Below, in pieces: positions 20,101 through 28,600 of a stretch of DNA of 47,747 nt. The first letter of the stretch is position 1; each line of letters opens with the position of its first letter. The stretch comes from Barthelona sp. PAP020. Taxonomy: Eukaryota > Metamonada: BaSk clade. Position numbers and translations under genes: made by a program. The notes under the pieces are model-generated. The model worked only from the letters and a program-made list of their open reading frames with translations. It searched no databases and was not told the DNA's origin. The stretch lies in contig JARQWU010000052.1 of assembly GCA_040182905.1 (NCBI GenBank), positions 1 to 47,747 on the forward strand, read 5' to 3'.

Positions 20101-20817
20101 GTATTTGATGCTAGAGTTAATCTCTATGAAAATGTCGAAAAAATTAAGACTATTGGTGATGCTTATGTCATTGTAGCGGGTATACCAAATGAAAATTTTC
20201 ATCATGCCAGTGATATTATTGCTGTAGGACAAGGGTTGATTAATGATGTGGCCACAATTTCAAAACATTGGAAAGTGGATTTGAAATTAAGAATAGGTGT
20301 TGCATCTGGTAGAGTTGTAGCTGGAACTGTTGGGAAAACTAGATTTGTTTATGATGTTTTTGGTCCTACAGTTTCAAGAGCTGAATATCTTGAAGGAACA
20401 GGAACTCCTGATAAGATTCATATTGATCAATCCACAGCTAGATTATTACATAATACAAACATGGTCCAAAATCACAGAGATTCTTTCTTTATTGATAGTG
20501 AAATGACTGATCCAAGAATCTTACAAACACCAAGGCCAATGCAAAGACCTTCAATATCTATTGAACCTTTGATTGATTACATTAAAGAGGCCCAACTAGT
20601 AGATGTGTCTGTTTCTGCTAGAGCATTGGATAAAATGATTGGAAAAACAAAAAATTCATGTTATGATAATGAAGGACGTGAAAATAGAAATAGAACTGAC
20701 AGTAAGAGTAAAATTAACAATACTTCTGTCGAAATTGACCCTTCAAATAATATAGCTTTTTCTGAAGAAACACCCAATCCTCTTAGGTATTCGTTAAAAG
20801 CACCAAAAAAGAAATAA
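17110..20817 (+). CDS. Transmembrane adenylyl cyclase with two catalytic domains in swapped order
   Basis: A 1235-residue protein with a 12-helix layout. Helices lie at about 30-200, the first class III catalytic domain at about 237-415, then an Asn/Ser/Gly-rich linker to about 715, further helices at about 720-910, the second catalytic domain at about 960-1115, and a polar tail. The first domain reads GVEKLKTTGSVYIAMTG and FIFDILGDTVNTASRM: it has the adenine-selecting Lys and Asp and the catalytic Asn and Arg, but its metal Asp positions are Glu and Ser. The second has ADIVGFT (Asp near 972) and KTIGDAYV (Asp near 1017), the two metal-binding Asps, but Ser and Tyr replace Asn and Arg (GPTVSRAEYLE). 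Together they make one complete ATP-type site, so cAMP is the expected product. In mammalian enzymes the metal Asps are in the first domain. No G-protein partner can be read from this sequence. Confidence 0.9.
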   Translation: MISKTKTLTPLTIPPPLLSDDLAALQSNTNTREIKLTFITYLLLIPMLFFVGFLTEQWKFPIEQHEMLIFLFKGCFLLILTFYMRFSPHGRKRIIFFNIFLFYLLCMVFIFQLFTHKMDVYYNFYALPLIAYCFMVPSIYYVHLLVGFVSILIMKMILYVNNPIDVEISIFISIFFGFTLLLMNSLLFQEFCNMYYAHLVWLKRLIVFLESVVLNCLPARYTKQFLYQQPIPPSAPNQTAICFFELLNWNDLVKRISPHQAISTLNKIFGEFDELCELTGVEKLKTTGSVYIAMTGVMEQTSTPCVLLANFVHLAGEVLSKQSYRIGWRAGMAYGPISCGLLGTEKFIFDILGDTVNTASRMATSCSHGQFRCTIDCIPFLSGYKHINISNIETVQAKGKDLLDTVLISYQITPKTLKSQLLNNMFSSNQQYVQSSPKTIHNNNEFFVNSSDIELNFNLANNNKSTTNMMMDDSDKEREMNNNSVMSTLNSDSILDGYYTTDDEANRSTPSTIISSTTNTNNRRRSSSSFGILKDVYQNRSSFEICGELSDIEEISISDIEKDDQKDQSYNQNRGKNSSFDGNKNILRNSSGFMTNSTSMTTSTSSLNSNSNNNSISNNNNNNNNNNNNNLGSLGSFSSLGSLGSLGGLRTVHGGHRSHGNTSGISRKSFGNLTFNGFDKRRDSTINFSGSNGSTNTGTTGNGNEKRNTITGLKEKNMYGLLISSIYLFFDIYLIVTLYWDELLEHSIKMNFILGLLILSGLLIITLILEIILKVKMKHKKKKNSKIKLFEIIIICLYVYQALSLLFMIFFTYTYVITVNNFRVVTNENIYAIVLHLCFITLHWIFLTIFLKYLSNISKFWNFFHSIFCGLFIFPILYLVHLNNFLIVIYFSLFVHYVLVLLMNHFKHQFTVKALNECIILKHHINNVSYVIQKMLPAVFYDTWKYVLADDNNTLEVSSTESNDNCTVLIADIVGFTKFCSSRKSFDVFRMLNNILAVFDARVNLYENVEKIKTIGDAYVIVAGIPNENFHHASDIIAVGQGLINDVATISKHWKVDLKLRIGVASGRVVAGTVGKTRFVYDVFGPTVSRAEYLEGTGTPDKIHIDQSTARLLHNTNMVQNHRDSFFIDSEMTDPRILQTPRPMQRPSISIEPLIDYIKEAQLVDVSVSARALDKMIGKTKNSCYDNEGRENRNRTDSKSKINNTSVEIDPSNNIAFSEETPNPLRYSLKAPKKK
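18925..19056 (+). repeat. In-frame low-complexity tract (Asn codons, then Gly-Ser-Leu repeats)
   Basis: Inside the cyclase linker. AAC/AAT codons run for about 70 bases and give a near-pure Asn stretch. They are followed by tandem GGTAGTTTA-type units that encode Leu-Gly-Ser repeats. The tract is probably variable in length between strains, and it sits in a disordered linker where length changes should be tolerated. Confidence 0.85.
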
Positions 20818-21471
20818 TCAACAAAAAAAAAATTAGTTGTAAAAAGTTAGGAGAAGACTTCGATTTATGTTTTCATTTATGGCAGTTAAGCAAAGTCAGT
20901 TTGTTTGCTGTAACAAAGTCATATATCTTTGGTAAATTATTTTGTTTGTTTTCTTGTTGTTGGTTTGGAGGTTAAAAACATGTTCATATTATCTTTTATT
21001 GAATAATTTCAATCAAGGGATTACTATGACGTTGCATTTAATCGATCTCTTTTGTTGATCTATTGTTTCACCTATTGTTTGTACTTGCATCATTCGTAGC
21101 ATATATAAAGAAATTTTATGGTGTAAATATTACCTAAAAAAGGAAAGAATTGATTCAAACCGAACAATTTTACTCACTTCACTATTTGCTGCCTTGGACT
21201 TTTAACGGTTCTTAAAAAGCCGATAAAATGTCTAACATACGAAAAAACAAATTTAATAATCATTATTTAATAGTTTATTTTGTTGTTAAAACCCACTATC
21301 AAAAGAAGATTTTTTGGATTCATACTTTTTTCTAATAGACTTTAATTTACCTCTTAGTTGGGCTTATATTTTTTATTGATATTTTAGTGAGATCTTAAAG
21401 GATTTGATATCTTGCACAACATATTTCAAAGTTTGGAAAAACAAAACAACAAAATTTACATGTTCAACATA
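20818..21471. other. Intergenic region between convergent genes
   Basis: 650 bp between the 3' ends of the cyclase and the pseudokinase genes. It is AT-rich, with no protein-like frame and no repeat or RNA gene that I can support. Confidence 0.5.
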
Positions 21472-23211
21472 TTATTCAATGTCTTTACGAAAAGTAAAGT
21501 TACAACTTGCATCCATTGCTGTCTCCAAGGACTCAATGATGTTAATAATTTCAGAAAAAGTTGGTCTGTCATTCATTTCTTTGCTAAAACAGCGAATCAT
21601 TGGACATTCAAAAATGTAATATTGGATCCATGTATTACAAAACGGTTTTTCGAAAGGGAGAGGCAATTCTTTGCCATGATGAATGTGTTTCATAAACATA
21701 TTCTCAACAACATCATCATTTTTACCATAAAAAGGTCCATATCCAGTCATTAATTCAAAGAAGAGTACCCCAAATGACCAAGAGTCCATTCCAGGATGCA
21801 CACCAACTTCTTTTTCCCAAAATTCAGGAGGCGCATAACGATTGGTTTGTTTCAAAGAATTGAGACCATCCCTTGCTAAATCACGTGAATTTTCAAAACC
21901 ACAAAGGGCAATGGTCCAATTTTCCCTAATTGATACATTTTGAGGACAAATATTTCGATGAAGATAACCTTGACCATGAATAACACAAATGGCTTTTGCA
22001 ATATCTTTTAGGATGGAAAGTTTAGATACCAAAGATAAAGGTGAAGTTTTGTTTCCTATCAATCTTTCTTCTAAAGGTTCGTTTCTTTTCAATCTTTCTT
22101 TCAAAATTCTATCACTTTCCAATCTTTCTTTCAAAGTTTCAACAAAACATTCAGTCAGATATGCAACTTCACCATCAATGTATCCCCAAGCATACACTGA
22201 ATTAATAAATGAATTTCCTTCGAATCTTTTGGCAACACATGCCGCCACAGCTTTTTTTTCATCTTCCGGAAAAACAGCATTTACATAAACATTTCCATAT
22301 TTATATGTTCCTGATTTCTTACTATCATCATACGTAATTAGCTCCAAGTCATTTTCATCAAATACAAAGTTGTTTTCATCAAAGTCTTGGTCTCTCAACT
22401 TCAAATTCATCTCAAGAAATTTAACTATGGACATGTAATGTGATCCATTTTGGTCGTTTAGCAATTGAGAATAATCTGTATTTGCCCTGTCCTTAGCCTG
22501 AGTAATTTTAGAAAAATGCGAATCCATACGTTCACTAAATTCCATTAATTTGTCAATTTTATTAGTTTGATTGATGATTAATTCACTTTGCTCATCCATT
22601 TTTTTAGTTTGCTCATCAATTTGTTTTATCATGTAAACCAAAGATCGATCTAAACTTTTTCTACTTTCTTTCAACATCTGAGAAATATTCTCAGGGAGTT
22701 GATTAATAACAAAAAAAGTTCTTGAAGTCATCAAATTGTTCAAATCAAAAAGTAATTGATTGAATTCTTCATGAAACCCAAGTAATGTTTTAGTATCAAA
22801 TGGTGAAAATACATAACTTCCCAAAGCAGTACGTTCAGCAATTTCCTGAACCTTTTTTTCCGCATCCTCAACAACCATACAAAATTTTGTCAAATATTGT
22901 CCTAATGGATCAGTGGGACAGTTGATCTCCGAATATTTATGCGTTAATTCCGCAAAATTTGCTAACAAATGACAGCTTCTAAATTTAAAATCGTCAAGTT
23001 GTTTTTGAAGTTCTTCATGTGTCGTATGCAATTTGACTAGGCCACCAAGAGCTTTTATGGCGACTGATACACCAAGTGATACAGGATCAGTGGTAAGGAT
23101 AGGCAAACTTCCAGATGAAAGAAATTCCATGCCAACTTTTCTTATAACATCAACATAAGAGTTATTGCTCAAAAAATTACCAATATGGTTCAAAGCTTCA
23201 TTAATATCCAT
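21472..23211 (-). CDS. MLKL-like protein: N-terminal helical bundle, coiled linker and pseudokinase
   Basis: A 579-residue protein starting at ATG 23211. Residues 1-175 are predominantly helical with a hydrophobic, Gly-containing segment (SLGVSVAIKALGGLVKLH near 43-60) and look like a four-helix bundle of the MLKL/HeLo kind. Residues 185-240 are a coiled linker (KKMDEQSELIINQTNKID). Residues about 280-570 are a kinase fold with every catalytic residue altered: no GxGxxG loop, no VAIK Lys (VNAVFP), HRD changed to HRN and its Lys to Cys (LHRNICPQNV), and DFG changed to CGF (LCGFENS). The APE-like YAPPEFW and MDSWSFGV (subdomain IX) are retained. In MLKL the DFG is likewise replaced by a GFE sequence. 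Such proteins can act as membrane-active effectors or scaffolds; that function is inference here. It belongs to the same kinase family as the neighbouring kinase-ankyrin gene. Confidence 0.8.
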   Translation of the reverse strand: MDINEALNHIGNFLSNNSYVDVIRKVGMEFLSSGSLPILTTDPVSLGVSVAIKALGGLVKLHTTHEELQKQLDDFKFRSCHLLANFAELTHKYSEINCPTDPLGQYLTKFCMVVEDAEKKVQEIAERTALGSYVFSPFDTKTLLGFHEEFNQLLFDLNNLMTSRTFFVINQLPENISQMLKESRKSLDRSLVYMIKQIDEQTKKMDEQSELIINQTNKIDKLMEFSERMDSHFSKITQAKDRANTDYSQLLNDQNGSHYMSIVKFLEMNLKLRDQDFDENNFVFDENDLELITYDDSKKSGTYKYGNVYVNAVFPEDEKKAVAACVAKRFEGNSFINSVYAWGYIDGEVAYLTECFVETLKERLESDRILKERLKRNEPLEERLIGNKTSPLSLVSKLSILKDIAKAICVIHGQGYLHRNICPQNVSIRENWTIALCGFENSRDLARDGLNSLKQTNRYAPPEFWEKEVGVHPGMDSWSFGVLFFELMTGYGPFYGKNDDVVENMFMKHIHHGKELPLPFEKPFCNTWIQYYIFECPMIRCFSKEMNDRPTFSEIINIIESLETAMDASCNFTFRKDIE

Positions 23212-25612
23212 GATTTTCTTTTGAATTGATCATGAAAGAAAACAAAATGTTATCAATTTCTCATTTTCTCGATTTTTTTAAATCTCCAATCAAATGACTT
23301 TGTTTTGAATGACTAAATATCTACTTTAAAAGATTTATTTATTTGAAACATATTTGTTTCAATCCCGAAAATTGAAGTGGTTTTGTTGGTTTTGAAACCT
23401 TTTTCTTGAAATTTCATACTTTGTAGTTTTTGTTTTGTGGTTGATCAACGAATTATTAGGAAATTATTGTATCTTTGTAATATCTGTAAAACCACCAAAA
23501 GCTTCCAGATTGTTTATAACTAAAAAAAGACAATGAATAAAATCAACCAAATCAAACAGAATAGGAGATTCCAATAGCCAGAATATCGAAACTTCTATGA
23601 ATTTTGATCATATGTAGTACCGTTTGTTGTTCTATTGAATATTTGTTAAAATTATCTTTTCAATTTATGGAACATTGATTTTGGCAGTTGTTAGATGTCC
23701 TTGAATTTGATTCTTTAATTGAACATTCATCCAACACGTTGCATTTTTGTAATAGTTGTGTAGGTCAGTAAGAGTTTGGTATATTCAAACAACAAGGTGA
23801 AATTAAAATAGAAAATTGCCTTTTTATATGTTAATCAATCTGAACTATTTTTCAAGTGTTTTCACAAAATTTCCAGTTCCTTGTTTGTATTTATTTTCAC
23901 CACCATGTAACCAAAACTCAGAATGGAGATGTGTTAAACATCAAACATGCTTTGTAACAGAGTAGAAACACATATGTTTTTCATTCTTTACCTTCCTTTT
24001 ATTCAAGAATGCATTGATTATTGTCCATTATGTGAAGATAAAGAACTGAAAATCATTGTAGCATCTTCGTTGAGAGTTCTTTAACCTTTATTCTTTTCAT
24101 AAAAAAAAAGATTGTCATTGCTGAAGTGTTTGCCAGTATTGTGAATAGAAAAAGGAGATTTGCAAACCAATAAGGTTTTTTTTTCCTTTTTTGAACCAAA
24201 GTTTGTGAAAGAATATCAGGAACAAATACAGATGTAGTTTCAAGAAAAATAATATGTTTGTTATGGTGATAAAATCACAATGTCCATGTTGGGTAATAGT
24301 ATTTGATCATAATTATTGTGATTGAATACTGTCCATTGAATGTATTTTACCAATAACATCCTTCATCAAATAATTTTGAGTTGTGTGCAAACGTAAATTT
24401 AGTTCTTGGAAATGTCTCTTTAAAATGGAAGTGTAAAAAAGTAAAAACAAGAATTTATAGAACATAGACAAAAATTGGAGATATTCACCAAATCAAATAG
24501 CTAAATGAGGAATGCAATTGTTTTTCCGAACATTCGTTAGGACATGAAACCACAATTAAAGCCTTGTGAATTGAAATTACATTCAAGTTGAAATTCTATA
24601 GATTTCAGGATAATTAACCTTCTCACATTTTAGGAAAATTGAATGATCAATAAGTCTTTCAAATAGCTTGAAGGTTGCTATAACGTTAAGTTAATTTGTT
24701 GTAAAGTTGTCACAAGCAATGTAAGAATGAGTAACAAGTTCGTGAATTTATCAAGTTTATAATGCATGTAGTACATTATTATACATTAGACTGCTTTAAA
24801 AAATGACTATTATTGAAATTACAAACATTGTGTATTGATCTTCTTTGTTGAAAACATTTTTTTGCTTGAAATCTCAACGAATTATGATGATACTGTTGTG
24901 ATTATTTTGTACACAAATTGATTAAACAATATCCCAGCAGTAAGTGCATCTTTTTGCTTGCTGTTCAACGGTCAAATCGACTGTTCTGAAACATCTAACA
25001 ACTCAAAATCATAAACCATATCAACAAAATCATGATATATAAAAAGTTTCCAATCTTCAGTTTAACCCACCGTCCACCAGATATAATTTTTTGATTTCCT
25101 TTCAAAATTGAATTTTCTGAAGAATAAATTTTTACAATAAACAAAGATGATATTATTTTTTCATTTGTAAACATTGCTTTGAATAATTTTTTGAAATTTT
25201 TGTTGTTTTTCATTCGTGCATCCAGATGATTTGCCTTTACCTAAAAAAACAGCGAAACAGACAGCAATTCTTTCAAACAAAAATCTTTTGAATAGATCAG
25301 TATGTAATTTCTTTTCACAAAATTCTTTCGCTTCTTTTCAAAATTTGCAAAAATAACTCAAATATTGTTGAAATCTATTATACAAATCAATATACATGTT
25401 ATTTCTGTCAAATTATTGATTGAATCTCCTGCTCAATCATTGTTTCTGAAGAAAATTGAAAATCTTGGTTTTTTCTTGTGTTTTAGAACATCATTCAGAC
25501 TAGCAAAAAGAAAAAAACAAGGGTAAAAATAATTATCCACAGATAAAATATCAGATCTCACAAAAAGATTGCATTTTCCTTGTTTTTAAAAATCATTCGT
25601 TTTTAATTTTTT
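23212..25612. other. 2.4-kb gene-free spacer in the kinase island
   Basis: The longest gap in the window, between divergent kinase-family genes. I find no frame longer than about 70 codons with protein-like composition, no obvious copy of neighbouring kinase or ankyrin sequence, no tRNA pattern and no simple repeat. It is much longer than the 80-320 bp typical between divergent genes here, so it may hold regulatory DNA, a non-coding RNA or heavily decayed sequence. Confidence 0.5.
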
Positions 25613-28600
25613 ATGACAAATCCAAATACTATTAAAGAGTTTCATGATTTTCTTTTAAAACCATTCAAAGAGAATGGCTTGGATCAACTATCCGATGATT
25701 TTTTTTATTTGCTTCCTTCTCTCACTACGTTACCTTTAGAAACTGTACAAGTATTGTTAGAAAAATATCTTTGCAAATGTGAAAAAGAGGAAATTTATTA
25801 TTTGATGCTTGAAGTGTTGAATCTGTTGATAATTTTTCAACATCTTTCAAAAAGTCAAACAAAAAAAGAAGCCGATAATATAAAATATGAAACACTTTAC
25901 AGTATTTTCTCAAAATTGTATCAAGAAATCTGTGGTTATATTTTAGAATTTTTTGAACACTCTGGCTCCAAATTACTTTTTGTCGTGTGTGATTTAGAAA
26001 TTTTTATTCAATTTCATTTTGAGTGTGAGTTTCTATATTGTCAGTTGAAAACAAATTTTCTTTCAAGAATCATTTCTTTCAAAAAAAATTCAGACAATTT
26101 TTTTGAAATGATTTCTGACCATGTGAAAGGTTTGAGCACCAGGGTTTGGAAAATAATAAAGTCCCAATGCAAAACTTTCTCATTTGAAGCTTGCTTTTTG
26201 GAAAAACCTCAAAGAAAATACAAATTATTGGGCATTTTGGAGGAAATTAAGAAGACAGAAAACAAACTTCAAGATTCTGAAGTTGAAGAGACATCAGAAA
26301 TTGACGAAAGCGATTTGGATTTGTTATGTTTCGCAGGTTCAATAAAAGGGCTAAATTTAGGACGAGGTTGTTTTGGAACTGTATTTAGAGCGCAATATAG
26401 GGAAAATGATGTTGCATTCAAAAAATTCCTTGGCAAAACAAACATAAATAAAATAAAAAATGAATGTTTTGTTGCAAGATTGAACCATGATCATATTTGT
26501 AAGATTTATGGTATTACCAAAAAAGATAGTAATAATTTTGGTGTTGTGATGGAATACTGTTCAAGCTCACTGAAAGACAACATTCACAGAATGACAGTTA
26601 TCGAAAGAGTTAGCAACCTGTTGCAGATTGCAAAGGCTCTTGACTATTTGCATAACAATGGTATCATTCATAGAGATGTAAAACCTGACAATATGTTGAT
26701 TAAAAAGGATAGAACAGCTGTTCTTTGTGATTTTGGTTTTGTTGGTGCTTGTGATAAGGATAATAGACCAAAATTTTCACAAAGTAGGTTTATGCCACCT
26801 GAAATTCGTTGTGGAAATAGCCTCTCTGTTCATCCTGGCATTGATTCATATGCATTTGGGGTATCATTCTTTCAAATAATGACAGGAATTTCCCCATTTG
26901 AGGAACGGAAAAATAAAGGACCAAATAATAAGCCTCCAATGCACGAAACGAATAATAATTCTTCGAAATGGAGGAATCTTTTATCAGAAGGAAAGGATCT
27001 ATTTTTAGAAGCGGAAATTAATTGGATTCCAGGATATGAATTCATGTTGAAGTGTTTAGACAAGAATACAGAGAAAAGACCTTTGTTTTGTGAAATTGTT
27101 GAATACCTCAACGAGTTATTATCTGTATTAAACATTTTTTACAAATATAATTCATTAAAATCAATTCTATATGGGAGAAGTGAAGATATCCCTCATTTTA
27201 TCTCCCCTAGAATTTTGAAGAATGATGTAAAAACATTACAAATTTTTGATAAATTGCATTGCTTTGCATTAAATGGAAAATATGAAGAATTGAAGCAATT
27301 TATTGATGTTAATAAACATGATGTAAATGAGCAAGATGGTTTGGGGGGAACATGTCTTTGCTATGCTTGTGTCAAGGGAAACATTGAGTTGATCAAATAT
27401 TTGTTGTTTAAATGCGCCAATGTTGTTTTGTCTTTCTATGATCATACTTCTCCACTTCATATCAGTTGTAAAAATGGACATCTTGATCTTGTCGAAATAC
27501 TCTTGGATCATGGGGCTGATGTTAAGTTGCGTATGAATAATGGTATTTCTCCATTGTACATCAGTTGTGAAACAGGTCATTATGATGTTACCAAAATACT
27601 GTTGGATTACGGGGCTGATGTTAATTTGTGTGAGAATAATGGTGCTTCTCCATTGTTTATTAGTTGTCAAGAAGGACATCTGGATGTTGCCAAAATGCTC
27701 TTGGATCATGGGGCTGATGTTAATTTATGTTCAAAAAATGGAGTTTCTCCATTATACATCAGTTGTGAAACAGGTCATCTTGATGTTGCCAAAATGCTCT
27801 TGGATAATGGTGCCAATGTTAATTTATGTTCAAATATTGGAGTTACTCCCTTGCTTATCAGTTGTCAAGAAGGACATCTGGATGTTGCCAAAATGCTCTT
27901 AGACCATGGAGCTAATGTTAAATTATGCTCAAAAAATGGAGGTTCTCCATTGTATAGCAGTTGTTCTATGGGTTATCCTGATGTTACTAAAATTCTTTTG
28001 AATTGTGGGGATAATATCAAATTATGCACAAATAGTGGTCCTTCTCCATTGCACAGTTGTTGTCTACATGGTCATCGTGATGTTGCTGAAATGCTATTGG
28101 ATCATGGGGCTGATGTCAAGTGTACAAATGATGGATTTTCTCCATTGCATTTCAGTTGTATGTATGGTCATCTTGATGTTATCAAAATGCTCTTGGATCA
28201 TGGAGCTGATGTTAATTTGTGCAAAAATAATGGTGTTTCTTCATTGTACATCAGTTGTGAAATGGGTCATCTTGATGTTACCAAAATGCTCTTGGATCAT
28301 GGAGCTGATGTTAATTTGTGTACGAAAGTCGGATTTTCTCCATTATTCATTTGTTGTTATTTTGGTCATCTTGACATTGCCAAAATGCTCTTGGATCATG
28401 ATGCTGATGTCAGTTTATGTACGCATGGTAATATTTCTCCATTGTACATTTGTTGTCAAAATGGTTATTTTGATGTTGCAAAAATGCTCTTGGATCATGA
28501 TGCTGAAGTTAATTTATGTGATTATAATGGATTTTCTTCATTGTACATCAGTTGTGAAATAGGTCATCTTGATGTTGCCAAAATGCTCTTGGATTATGGG

